From Lachnospiraceae bacterium UBA7109 (GTDB lineage: Bacteria; Bacillota; Clostridia; Lachnospirales; Lachnospiraceae), in the NCBI GenBank assembly GCA_002492335.1, contig DKYD01000048.1:1-23071 (forward strand): a stretch of 23,071 bases of DNA, read 5' to 3'. Each line of letters begins with the position of its first letter. Positions within the stretch are counted from its first letter, which is position 1. The position numbers were made by a program, and so were the translations under genes. The notes under the pieces were generated by a model. It was not told where the DNA came from. It made no database searches and saw nothing but the letters and a program-made list of their open reading frames with translations. This document shows, in pieces, positions 1-8,018 of this stretch.

Positions 1-61
1 CTGACAGTAAATTTACTCTATCTTCCTTCACATAACTAATGAAATTACAATCTATTTATGT

Positions 62-67
62 TACAAT
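62..67 (+). promoter_or_regulatory. Candidate extended -10 promoter for the GH43 gene
   Basis: TACAAT at 62-67 is preceded by TG at 59-60, giving an extended -10 (TGtTACAAT). No good -35 lies 16-18 bases upstream, which is tolerable for an extended -10 promoter. Transcription would start near base 74 and leave a leader of about 33 bases. An imperfect inverted repeat (8-20 and 70-81) flanks it. Inferred from sequence only. Confidence 0.4.
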
Positions 68-106
68 AGTAGAGTAATTTAATAAAAATTTTTAGAAAGG
101 GAGAAA

Positions 107-3100
107 ATGAACATGAAATGCAAGAAACTATTATCCGGCGTCTTAACCGGAGCACTTCTCTTCACATCTCTTGCTCCTGTTTCTTTCGCACAGGAAGCAG
201 ATCCTGCAAGAGACACGCGCAGCGGTGAACCTGTACCGGTTGCTGAGTACAATTTTGAAGACAACCTGAATAACAGCATGTCTGAAAACGATGCAGCAGC
301 CGCAATTATTACCGGTTTAAATGCTTACACCGGCAATCCTTCTTATGTAGAGGGAAGAAAAACCGGCAGCAAAGCTGTAAAACTCGGAGACTTTGGTCTT
401 CAGCTGAACAAGAAGAATCTTGGCAAGAACTTTACTGTGTCAGCATGGTACAAAGCTGACGGTACTCTTAATGAGAACCAGAACCTGATGTTCCTCGGCT
501 ACCATAATCCGGAAAAATGGATTGGAGTTTCCGGTCGCAGTAATGGAACAAATAATCTGAAGGTCTGGACAAGCGAAGGAACACAAGGCGCTGAATTCTA
601 CCGCTGGATCACACTGAACGAACCAGTTCTTCCGGCAGGTGAATGGCATTGTCTGACTTTAACGCAGTCAGAAAATGACAATACCGTCAAGACCTATATC
701 GACGGCGAGCTTTTTAACACCAGCAGAGGTGCTTATGCCCTGGACGGTGCGAACCAGGACATTTATATTGGCGTTAACAACTGGGATACTGAATTTACAG
801 GCGCTGTAGATGATGTAAAAGTATATGACAAGACATTATCTGATGCAGAAGTATATAACTACTGCTACGATGTAAAGATCAGCGACCAGGCACTTGAAAC
901 TTATGACTTTAATGATTTCCAGACTGCTGAAAGCGACACAGCTTCCCTTACAGATGGTGCAAGAAATGTATCCCTTGTAACAGTTGGAAATGGCCGGGCT
1001 CCGTCTCTTGTTGATGACGCTGTCAGAGGCAAGGTATTAAAAACAGTTGCTCAGGGAACTGGTGATGATGGTCTGAATAATATCGGCTATGCACAGCTTC
1101 CTTCCAATCCATTTGAAAAACAAGACGTCAGCAAAGGACTGACCTTAAACTTCTGGGCAAATACGCAGGGCGCTGCCGGCGGCAACAGATGTATGATTGA
1201 TTTTGAAGTTGCTCCTGCCACTACAGGAAGAGCCGGAACATTTGCTTTTAACCAAAGTATGGTATACTGGAACACTACCGATCAGGACGGTGCGTTCACA
1301 GACTTTAACGTAAGCGGACTTGGTCTGGGTACCGCAAACACCTGGAAAATGGTTACTATGGTAGTCACTACAGATGGAATTACTTTCTATAGCAACGGCA
1401 AAAAGATTAACCATACAGTTACAAGCGGCACAGAGAATTATGAAACCATGATCAATGAACTCGCCGGCAACAGCGAATACGCTCCGGAAGACGGAACAAA
1501 GGTTCGTCTGGGCGCCAGCATGGCAAATTACTGGATCGGCGCAGGCGCGCTTCTGGATGACATCGCTTTCTTTGGAAAAGAATTAAGCGCCAGCGAAGTT
1601 GCTTCTCTTTATGATGAGACAGCTACGGCAGATCAGGCTACGGCAATCACAATTTCCAGTGATGAGACAACCTTAAATATTGACAAAACAGCACAGTTAA
1701 ATGTAGCTCTGACTCCTGCAGATGCAACAGGACTTTCCAGACTGAACTGGAAATCCAGCAATGAGGCAGTAGCAACCGTAAACAGGGCAGGTGTCGTAAC
1801 TGCACTTGCAGAAGGTGAAACTGTGATTACAGCTTCTATCGGTGATGTCGTTTCTAACGAGCTGAATATCAAGGTCGAAAAGATATCAGACATCACATCG
1901 CTTGATACCGGCTATTATCTGGCAGTTTATACAACAACGACGCCATTCTACGATGGCAGGGCTAATAATGCACAGGAAGCACAAAGTGTTTATTTTGCAG
2001 CCAGCAAGGATGGTAAGACCTTTGATGTACTCAATTGCGGCGGTGGTGTTATCTTCTCCAAAAACACCAATGGAACATTGAGACTTACCGATCCAAAGAT
2101 TTTCAAAGATGGAAGCAAATTCACTGTAATTGCCCGCGATGCAGATAAATCCAAAGGCTATCATGAATTTACATCTACAGATGGCGTCCACTTCTATGAT
2201 GACACAATTACAGCTACGCCAGGCCAGACAGATGCCGTTTTGGATGCCGCATCCTTCAAGTTCATGCTGAATGGTGAGAACCTTGCTGAAACAGATAAGA
2301 ACTTTGCTGCAGGTAACGTTGTTGCCCTGACAAAGGCTGAATATACATCTATTGTAAACAAGCTGGGCACCGTACTGAACAACGGCCTGAAAGATCTGAA
2401 GGATAAGGATATTGAACCGGGAACAGCTCTGACCGAGGAAGACCTGGCTGAAAGCTATCCGACTGCAACCGCTACTTATACGGATGGTTCTACACAGGAC
2501 TTTAATATTGACTGGAGCGGCGCTTTAGATGATATTGATCTCTCTAAAGAGGGTACTTATACCGTAACCGGTAAAGTGGTACAGACTAAGTATTTGAACA
2601 ACTTAAAGGAAATTAACGGAAGTACACTTCCGGAAGACGATCCGGACAATGCAAACCCGGATTTCCCGAGCAACTATGACCCGGCTACCGGAACTGTTTA
2701 TTATGATGAAACCAAGTTTGTTGAAGGAATGGCAGACCCGATGATTTACTGGGACGAAGAGACCGGATACTATTATATGACCGGTTCCTATTTCCCGGAA
2801 GCTAGTGATGCTATGCCAGGTGAGACAACAGAACAGTACGACCGTGTTGTTCTGAGAAGAGGAAGAACCCTTGAGGAACTTCAGGACAGAAGCAAACAAG
2901 TAACAATCTGGAAGGTAGGCAATCAGGGATACGAGAACAACGCAGGACAGCAGGCAAGCGGTGCTTCCCGTTATATCTGGGCTCCGGAAATTCACCGTGT
3001 AGGCGACAACTGGGTTGTATACTTTACAGAGAGCCACGGCGCCGGACTTTTCAACATCTATTGTCACGCACTTGTACTGGATGGCGATCAGGATCCATAT

Positions 3101-4642
3101 GAAACCGCACTTACATCCGCAACAGGTGTTTCCGAATGGAAAGATTACCAGATGCGCGGAGGTTCAGGACTTACAAATGCCATTAGAAATTCCTTCTGTC
3201 TGGATATGACATATTTCAAAGATGAAGTAAATGGCGAATCCTATGTAGTCTGGGCGTCCACAGCTTATGTAAATTCCAGATTATACATAGCGAAAGTAGA
3301 CGAAAATCAACCATGGAACCTGACTTCTGAAATCGTACTGCTTACTGCTCCTGAATATGGATGGGAAAATGTAGGTATTCCGGTAAACGAAGGAGCAACA
3401 GCTCTTCAGAAAGATGGAAATATCTATCTGTGTTATTCTGCAGCCAGCACCGGTTCCGAATATGCCATCGGTATGTTGACAGCAAAAGCCGGGACAGATC
3501 TGCTTGCACAGGGTGCTTGGACAAAGAGTCCGTATCCGGTTCTGAACTCCCGTGATGTAGACGGCGAGGAAGGTCCTGGACATAACTCCTTTACGGTAGA
3601 CAAAGATGGTAATGTGATCTTCGTATACCATGCAAGACCGACAAGCCACAACTATCAGAAGTGTGGATGGAATGGTTCTTCAAGCTCTTATAACAGAGAA
3701 CCTTTGAACGACCCATGTCGTCATGCAAGATTAAAACGTGTTCACTGGTCATCTGACGGAACACCAATTTTGAAAATGACTTATGACAATGAATTACTGG
3801 AAGAAAATGCAACGGTTAGCCTGAAGATTAATGTCAAGAAAGGCACAGCCGAAGTAGATAAGACAGATTTGAGAGCTGCCCTTGCACTTGCATTCTCAGA
3901 TGATTATGCAGACGTATTTACTGCCGACTCCTGGAAGGAATACAAAGATGCAGTTAACGACGCAGAGAAAGTTCTTGCAGACGAAAGTGCAACACAGCAG
4001 GAAGTAGACGCTGCTGCAGAAGCTATTTCCAAGGCGCTGGAAGGATTGAGTATTGAAAATCTTCCATTCGTTGACGTTCCGGAAGACGCATGGTTCTTTG
4101 ACACGGTATACTATAACTTCTTTGCAGGAACCATGAAAGGTAAAGATAAAACGCACTTCGCACCAATGGAAGGCATTGTACGAGCACAGTTTGCTGTTAT
4201 CCTTCATCGTCTGAGCGGTACGCCGGATGCAGCTTATACTCCGAAATTCCCGGACGTACAAGACAATATCTGGTATACAGATGCGATTATGTGGGCTTCC
4301 AGCGAAGATGTAGGCGTTGTAACCGGATATACAGATGAAGGCGTATTCAAGCCGGCGAAAGATATTTCCCGTGAAGAAATGGCAGTCATGATGTACCGTT
4401 ACGCTAAGCTGATCGGCACTGGCGATACAGACAAGAGAGCAGATCTCAGCTCCTTCAAGGATGCTTCTAACGTAAGCGGATTTGCGAAAGACGCTATGGA
4501 ATGGGCAGTTGCAACAGGCCTTATTACAGGTATCACAGAGGAAGGAAATACAACACCGACCCTATTGAACCCACAGGGAACATCCATGCGTGCACAGTGT
4601 GCAGCAGTTATCCAGAGATTTATAGAGGCATATGCCGAATAA
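107..4642 (+). CDS. Secreted SLH-anchored multidomain GH43 glycoside hydrolase
   Basis: Predicted cell-surface enzyme acting on arabinose- or xylose-containing plant polysaccharide; the exact substrate cannot be read from sequence. Order of parts: signal peptide about 1-28 (cut after SFA); two LamG/concanavalin-like domains about 42-255 and 262-505; Ig-like Big_2 about 511-591; a propeller-like fragment about 593-715; a Big_4-like domain about 745-835; the GH43 catalytic domain about 855-1240; a FIVAR-type helical repeat about 1250-1315; and three SLH repeats about 1320-1508 for binding the cell-wall polymer. GH43 landmarks are the general base D877 in ADPMI, the probable pKa-modulating D1033 in CLDMTYF, the probable acid E1095 in NEGATA, and H1159 in GHNS. 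The start is ambiguous: AAAGGGAG at 96-103 serves ATG 107 (short spacing) or ATG 113 (nine bases after GGAG), which removes only two residues. The gene stands alone and ends at a strong terminator. LamG domains probably bind carbohydrate. Family call is strong, specificity open. Confidence 0.9.
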   Translation: MNMKCKKLLSGVLTGALLFTSLAPVSFAQEADPARDTRSGEPVPVAEYNFEDNLNNSMSENDAAAAIITGLNAYTGNPSYVEGRKTGSKAVKLGDFGLQLNKKNLGKNFTVSAWYKADGTLNENQNLMFLGYHNPEKWIGVSGRSNGTNNLKVWTSEGTQGAEFYRWITLNEPVLPAGEWHCLTLTQSENDNTVKTYIDGELFNTSRGAYALDGANQDIYIGVNNWDTEFTGAVDDVKVYDKTLSDAEVYNYCYDVKISDQALETYDFNDFQTAESDTASLTDGARNVSLVTVGNGRAPSLVDDAVRGKVLKTVAQGTGDDGLNNIGYAQLPSNPFEKQDVSKGLTLNFWANTQGAAGGNRCMIDFEVAPATTGRAGTFAFNQSMVYWNTTDQDGAFTDFNVSGLGLGTANTWKMVTMVVTTDGITFYSNGKKINHTVTSGTENYETMINELAGNSEYAPEDGTKVRLGASMANYWIGAGALLDDIAFFGKELSASEVASLYDETATADQATAITISSDETTLNIDKTAQLNVALTPADATGLSRLNWKSSNEAVATVNRAGVVTALAEGETVITASIGDVVSNELNIKVEKISDITSLDTGYYLAVYTTTTPFYDGRANNAQEAQSVYFAASKDGKTFDVLNCGGGVIFSKNTNGTLRLTDPKIFKDGSKFTVIARDADKSKGYHEFTSTDGVHFYDDTITATPGQTDAVLDAASFKFMLNGENLAETDKNFAAGNVVALTKAEYTSIVNKLGTVLNNGLKDLKDKDIEPGTALTEEDLAESYPTATATYTDGSTQDFNIDWSGALDDIDLSKEGTYTVTGKVVQTKYLNNLKEINGSTLPEDDPDNANPDFPSNYDPATGTVYYDETKFVEGMADPMIYWDEETGYYYMTGSYFPEASDAMPGETTEQYDRVVLRRGRTLEELQDRSKQVTIWKVGNQGYENNAGQQASGASRYIWAPEIHRVGDNWVVYFTESHGAGLFNIYCHALVLDGDQDPYETALTSATGVSEWKDYQMRGGSGLTNAIRNSFCLDMTYFKDEVNGESYVVWASTAYVNSRLYIAKVDENQPWNLTSEIVLLTAPEYGWENVGIPVNEGATALQKDGNIYLCYSAASTGSEYAIGMLTAKAGTDLLAQGAWTKSPYPVLNSRDVDGEEGPGHNSFTVDKDGNVIFVYHARPTSHNYQKCGWNGSSSSYNREPLNDPCRHARLKRVHWSSDGTPILKMTYDNELLEENATVSLKINVKKGTAEVDKTDLRAALALAFSDDYADVFTADSWKEYKDAVNDAEKVLADESATQQEVDAAAEAISKALEGLSIENLPFVDVPEDAWFFDTVYYNFFAGTMKGKDKTHFAPMEGIVRAQFAVILHRLSGTPDAAYTPKFPDVQDNIWYTDAIMWASSEDVGVVTGYTDEGVFKPAKDISREEMAVMMYRYAKLIGTGDTDKRADLSSFKDASNVSGFAKDAMEWAVATGLITGITEEGNTTPTLLNPQGTSMRAQCAAVIQRFIEAYAE

Positions 4643-4667
4643 TATCTGAGATTATGAGATTATAAAA

Positions 4668-4714
4668 TAAACAGGAAATACCCCGGACGATCTGTCCGGG
4701 GTATTTCCTGTTTA
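4668..4714. terminator. Bidirectional terminator, perfect 21-bp stem
   Basis: Arms 4668-4688 and 4694-4714 are exact reverse complements with a five-base loop (GATCT). The GC-rich inner stem (CCCCGGAC/GTCCGGGG) and AT-rich outer stem suit rho-independent termination from both sides. It lies between the converging GH43 gene and the Rrf2-family gene, whose stop codon begins at the very next base (4715). Confidence 0.85.
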
Positions 4715-5140
4715 TCAAATCATATACATATTCTTTCTTCCTTCCAGCATATCTTCCAGGGTAATTCCATCTACATATTCATCTATTACCTTCTTAAGTC
4801 CCTCCCAGAACAAAAGCGTACTGCATTCCTCCTGTCTCTGGCAGCGGTTCGGCTGATCCTCCAGACACGGAATCGGAGCAAGGCTCCCCTCTGTTGTACG
4901 CAAGATTTCCCCTGCTGTATATGCAGACGGCTTCTTTGCCAGCATATAGCCGCCATTATTTCCTCTGTAACTCCTTACATATCCCGCCTTTGTAAGAAGC
5001 GGCATAATCTGTTCCATATATTTCAAGGTAATCCCCTGCCGTTCAGAAATATCTTTTAAACGAATGTATTCTCCACTATTATGCTCTGCCAGATCTATCA
5101 TAATCCGCAGTGCATACCGCCCTTTTGTTGATATCTTCAT
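4715..5140 (-). CDS. Rrf2-family transcriptional regulator with IscR-like cysteine triad
   Basis: A 141-residue winged-helix DNA-binding regulator. It opens MKISTKGRYALR, the standard Rrf2 start, with the helix-turn-helix about 27-50 and the wing at YRGNNGGYMLAK (58-69). The open frame extends 34 codons further upstream, but the family start is M at 5140, with purine-rich GGAAAAGAGAG ahead. C92, C100 and C106 fall where IscR and NsrR hold a [2Fe-2S] or [4Fe-4S] cluster. Spacing is seven then five residues, against five and five in E. coli IscR, so an iron-sulfur, nitric oxide or redox sensor is plausible; cysteine-poor CymR is a worse match. The gene is monocistronic. A dyad overlapping its own -35 suggests autoregulation. 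No isc or suf genes are in view to fix its target. Confidence 0.88.
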   Translation of the reverse strand: MKISTKGRYALRIMIDLAEHNSGEYIRLKDISERQGITLKYMEQIMPLLTKAGYVRSYRGNNGGYMLAKKPSAYTAGEILRTTEGSLAPIPCLEDQPNRCQRQEECSTLLFWEGLKKVIDEYVDGITLEDMLEGRKNMYMI

Positions 5141-5204
5141 CTCTCTTTTCCGTCCTTTTCGATTCTTTGAGATATTTTCATTCTCTCTTCTCAGTCTTAT
5201 TTTA

Positions 5205-5233
5205 ATTTTAATTATTTCCCCGCTTCTTGTCAA
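5205..5233 (-). promoter_or_regulatory. Promoter of the Rrf2-family gene
   Basis: On the minus strand TTGACA (5233-5228) and TAAAAT (5210-5205) are exactly 17 bases apart, close to the sigma-A consensus. Transcription would begin near 5198 and give a leader of about 58 bases before the start at 5140. The -35 lies inside a dyad at 5227-5242. Confidence 0.7.
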
Positions 5234-5242
5234 ATATGACAA
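5227..5242. promoter_or_regulatory. Dyad operator candidate overlapping the Rrf2 promoter
   Basis: TTGTCAAATATGACAA is a perfect 6-bp inverted repeat with a four-base centre, covering the -35 of the promoter that reads into the Rrf2-family gene. Position and symmetry fit a dimeric repressor site, most simply the regulator's own. Binding is inferred. Confidence 0.45.
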
Positions 5243-5301
5243 TTTCGGAAATCAACAATTATCTCCTGCCTTCAAAACTGGCCTGTTCACTTTTTTTATT
5301 A

Positions 5302-5335
5302 TTGGACCTTTTATCCAATCCATTAATGGTATAGA
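5302..5335 (+). promoter_or_regulatory. Weak promoter and dyad ahead of the ECF S-component gene
   Basis: TATAGA at 5330-5335 follows TGG (5327-5329), an extended -10, about 50 bases before the start codon; no convincing -35 is seen. A small dyad, ATTGGA (5301-5306) and TCCAAT (5314-5319), lies just upstream. The leader is too short for a known vitamin riboswitch, and I recognise no aptamer in 5141-5383. Confidence 0.3.
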
Positions 5336-5383
5336 GTATAGCAAGACGGAATACTATTTACAAAAAGAAAAGAGGTTATCATT

Positions 5384-5911
5384 ATGAATTCCAGTTTGAA
5401 AAAAATTGTTACAACCGCATTATTTGCAGCATTGGCATGTGTCGCTACCATGTCTATCCGTATTCCTACACCTGGCACAGGTGGATACATACATCCGGGT
5501 GATGCGATCGTCATTCTTTCCGGTATTATTCTCGGACCGACCTGGGGCGCTCTTGCTGCCGGAATCGGTTCTTGTATGGCAGATTTGATTGGCGGCTATT
5601 TCATCTACGTACCGATTACATTTGCAGTAAAAGGATTTATTGCCCTTATCTCCGGAATCCTCTATCAAAAGATCGGCAAAACACAAAAAACACGTTACCT
5701 TGCAGTTGCTCTTGGAGGTATCACAGATATAATTTTCGTAGCATGTGGATATTTTCTCTGTGAAATTCCACTTTACGGCGCTTCTGCAGCGGCTGCGAGC
5801 GTTCCGGCCAACCTGATTCAGGGTATCAGCGGGCTGATTATTGCATTTGTACTCTATCCACTTCTAATGACAGTTCCGGACGTCCGGCAGCTGGCACATA
5901 AAAAATCATAA
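5384..5911 (+). CDS. ECF transporter S component (vitamin/cofactor-binding membrane subunit)
   Basis: A 175-residue integral membrane protein with about five or six hydrophobic segments. It has the layout of S components that capture a vitamin or precursor and dock onto a shared ECF energy module (EcfT plus two ATPases). The GTGGYIHPGDA stretch, followed by a glycine-rich segment and ADLIGGYFIYVPITFAVKG, matches the riboflavin-type S-component group (PF07155 style), but the substrate cannot be assigned. AAAGAGG at 5369-5375 sits nine bases before the ATG. The protein ends in a basic tail. No ECF ATPase or EcfT gene is nearby, so it probably uses a module encoded elsewhere. It is monocistronic and converges on phoR. 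Confidence 0.82.
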   Translation: MNSSLKKIVTTALFAALACVATMSIRIPTPGTGGYIHPGDAIVILSGIILGPTWGALAAGIGSCMADLIGGYFIYVPITFAVKGFIALISGILYQKIGKTQKTRYLAVALGGITDIIFVACGYFLCEIPLYGASAAAASVPANLIQGISGLIIAFVLYPLLMTVPDVRQLAHKKS

Positions 5912-5945
5912 ATATTTCCGTTAAATGTATAACCGGTATTAGTTT

Positions 5946-5978
5946 AAGAGGCAGATCTATCAAAAAGACCTGCCCCTT
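5946..5978 (-). terminator. Likely terminator of the pst-pho operon
   Basis: A 13-base stem (5946-5958 with 5966-5978, seven-base loop) starts one base past the phoR stop codon. Read as minus-strand RNA the two irregular pairs become G-U wobbles, so it folds better in that direction than in the plus direction (A-C mismatches). The trailing T run is weak. It may also stop readthrough from the ECF gene. Confidence 0.5.
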
Positions 5979-5979
5979 A

Positions 5980-7299
5980 TTATCTGAATATAATTTCCAT
6001 CTTCGTTCCTTTTCCCATCTCACTCTCTACGCTTATTTGTGCGCCATGCAGAATCGCACCATGCTTCACAATAGAAAGCCCCAGTCCTGTTCCTCCTGTT
6101 TCCCTGGAATGACTCTTATCTACACGGTAGAACCGTTCAAATATCCGTTCTTTCTGATCGTCAGGAATCCCGATTCCGGTATCTGTTACGATAATTTTCT
6201 TTCCATTCAGTGTTCCGCCCACCCAGATGTCAACCTTTCCATTTTCTTTATTATACTTAATCGCATTTTCACAAATATTATAAATCATCTCATCCAGAAT
6301 CTGTCTGATGCCATAACAGACCACTGTTTCCCCGGTCACCTCCATATGGATATGCCTTGCGGCAGCTTGAACAGACAGACGGCTTATAATCTCCCGGGCA
6401 AGCTGGTACAGATCCACGTCCTCTTTCTCAAGTTCGGCCTGATTCTCATCCAGCCTTGATAACTTGATAATATCCTCCACTAATGTAATCAAACGACTTG
6501 CTTCATTATAGATGCGCTCCGAAAATGTCTTCATATCTTCTGTCCGTACCAGTCCATCTTTCATAATTTCCGCATAGCCTGAAATAGATGTAAGCGGAGT
6601 TTTCAACTCGTGAGATACATTTGCTGAGAATTCTTTCCTTATGTTTGCGACTGCGTCTTTCTCTCTGTTCTGTTCATCAATCCGCACCAAAAGCGGCTCC
6701 AATTCCTCATACATATCATTTTCAAGAGGATATTCCAGATTCAATTCATTAATCGGACGTATAAGCCTCTTGACCTGCCATTTAGACAATATATATGCAA
6801 ACGCAAGCATAATTCCCGTAATAGCGCCCATCCCCGGCAAAATAGCCAATGCAGTATGAAAAGCAGTATTCATAGTCTTAGATACTCGAAGAATGGTATT
6901 ATCTGATAGTTTTTCCGCATAATAATACATATCTGTGTCCAATGTAGCAGACCGCCTGATATCCTGCCCGATCCCCTCACGCAGCGCTTCCTTAATTTCC
7001 GGACGATCCACATGATTTTTCAATGTAAATTCATCCTGTTTTGAATCATATAAGACATTGCCGTCATGATCAATAAGCGTTACACGAGTATCCTCTCTTA
7101 CCTGGTCCATCTCCTCCAGATAAGAACGCCCGGATATCTCAATCGCAGTTGTAATATAATCTGCTTCCTGACAGATTTCTGCCTCCATAAGACTGACATT
7201 TTGATGGTATACAACAAAAATCGTCATAGCATACGCAACCATAAGCGCTGTCGCAATGACCAGTATCATACTTTTCTGTATCTTTTTTCTTAATTTCAT
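5980..7299 (-). CDS. phoR: PhoR-type sensor histidine kinase
   Basis: A 439-residue membrane kinase predicted to phosphorylate the response regulator encoded just upstream. Two membrane segments (about 9-31 and 149-172) enclose an extracellular sensor of about 115 residues. A short HAMP-like stretch (KRLIRPINEL) follows, then the HisKA domain with H230 in FSANVSHELKTPL. The ATPase domain has the N box (NICENAIKYN), G1 (DTGIGIP), F box (FERFYRVDKS) and G2 (GGTGLGLSIVK). No separate cytoplasmic PAS domain is evident, so it is shorter than the B. subtilis PhoR. GAGG stands eight bases before the ATG. Being last in a pst-phoU-phoP run makes phosphate signalling, through PhoU and the Pst transporter, the clear role. 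The 41-base gap to phoP holds a hairpin. Confidence 0.92.
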   Translation of the reverse strand: MKLRKKIQKSMILVIATALMVAYAMTIFVVYHQNVSLMEAEICQEADYITTAIEISGRSYLEEMDQVREDTRVTLIDHDGNVLYDSKQDEFTLKNHVDRPEIKEALREGIGQDIRRSATLDTDMYYYAEKLSDNTILRVSKTMNTAFHTALAILPGMGAITGIMLAFAYILSKWQVKRLIRPINELNLEYPLENDMYEELEPLLVRIDEQNREKDAVANIRKEFSANVSHELKTPLTSISGYAEIMKDGLVRTEDMKTFSERIYNEASRLITLVEDIIKLSRLDENQAELEKEDVDLYQLAREIISRLSVQAAARHIHMEVTGETVVCYGIRQILDEMIYNICENAIKYNKENGKVDIWVGGTLNGKKIIVTDTGIGIPDDQKERIFERFYRVDKSHSRETGGTGLGLSIVKHGAILHGAQISVESEMGKGTKMEIIFR

Positions 7300-7314
7300 C
7301 CATATACCTCAATG

Positions 7315-7337
7315 GGCAGGGACATTTTACCCCTGCC
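7315..7337. terminator. Hairpin between phoP and phoR
   Basis: GGCAGGG (7315-7321) and CCCTGCC (7331-7337) form a perfect stem with a nine-base loop. On the plus strand it is followed by TTTTTATT, a textbook rho-independent terminator, although no plus-strand gene ends here. On the minus strand it sits in the phoP-phoR gap just ahead of the phoR ribosome binding site, with no T run. It may lower phoR expression or block antisense transcription. Confidence 0.55.
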
Positions 7338-7340
7338 TTT

Positions 7341-8018
7341 TTATTGCTTACTGATTCTATATCCAACGCCACGTACAGTCTCTATCAGTTCTCCGCTCAC
7401 TCCCAGTTTCTGGCGCAGTGTTCTGATGTGCACGTCTACCGTTCTTGTCTCGCCATCAAAATCATATCCCCATATTTCTTCTAACAATCGATCTCTTGTC
7501 ATAACAATATTTGGATTCTGCATCAGCCTCTTAAGAAGTTCATACTCTTTCAGTGTCAGTGTCACTACTTCTCCCGCCGCTGTCACTTCATGTTTCTTAA
7601 GCTTTATCTCAAGTTCTCCTCTTCGAATCGTATCATCCGACTCACCAACATTCTTCCGGCTTCTCCGTAAAACCGCCTTAATCCGGGACATCAATTCCAT
7701 CATGCCGAAAGGTTTGGCTACATAATCATCCGCCCCCAGATCCAGTCCCTTTACCTTATCGTATTCAGCGCCTTTTGCAGTCACCATGATCACAGGGATA
7801 TCTTTCGTCCGCGGAAATGCTTTCATGCGTTTAAGGAGTTCCAGTCCGTCTTCCCCCGGAAGCATAATATCCATAAGCACAAGTTCCGGGATTTCTGATG
7901 TAAGCGCTTTAAAAAACTCTTTTCCATTTTCAAACCCCCGAGCCTTATAGCCTGTAGTCTCAAGAGTATATATTACCAATTCCCGTATGTTGCTGTCATC
8001 TTCCACACAATATATCAT
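7341..8018 (-). CDS. phoP: PhoP/PhoB-family response regulator
   Basis: A 225-residue OmpR-type regulator. Its receiver domain (about 1-117) has the acidic pair D7-D8, phosphoacceptor D50 in LVLMDIMLPGEDG, T80 and K102 (AKPFG). The winged-helix DNA-binding domain (about 128-223) ends TVDVHIRTLRQKLG...ETVRGVGYRI, the recognition helix and wing of this family. Its ATG overlaps the phoU stop by four bases (TCAT at 8015-8018 on the plus strand), so translation is probably coupled to phoU. Given its partner kinase and upstream pst genes, it is expected to activate the pst promoter under phosphate limitation. PhoP and PhoB are the same family; the name follows Firmicute usage. Confidence 0.94.
   Translation of the reverse strand: MIYCVEDDSNIRELVIYTLETTGYKARGFENGKEFFKALTSEIPELVLMDIMLPGEDGLELLKRMKAFPRTKDIPVIMVTAKGAEYDKVKGLDLGADDYVAKPFGMMELMSRIKAVLRRSRKNVGESDDTIRRGELEIKLKKHEVTAAGEVVTLTLKEYELLKRLMQNPNIVMTRDRLLEEIWGYDFDGETRTVDVHIRTLRQKLGVSGELIETVRGVGYRISKQ

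Noticed and set aside
2603..3067. 154-codon open frame antisense within the GH43 gene
   Set aside because: It shadows the catalytic domain, which has clear family motifs; no ribosome binding site or domain supports it.
5141..5242. Extended N-terminus of the Rrf2-family regulator
   Set aside because: The MKISTKGRYALR start is the conserved family start, and the extension would begin inside the promoter dyad.
5141..5383. Possible vitamin riboswitch before the ECF S component
   Set aside because: No recognisable aptamer core or expression-platform terminator; the predicted leader is only about 45 bases.
5064..5387. 107-codon plus-strand frame across the Rrf2-ECF gap
   Set aside because: It overlaps the Rrf2 gene start and promoter, is low-complexity (Phe/Leu/Ile-rich) and ends just inside the ECF gene; no ribosome binding site was found.
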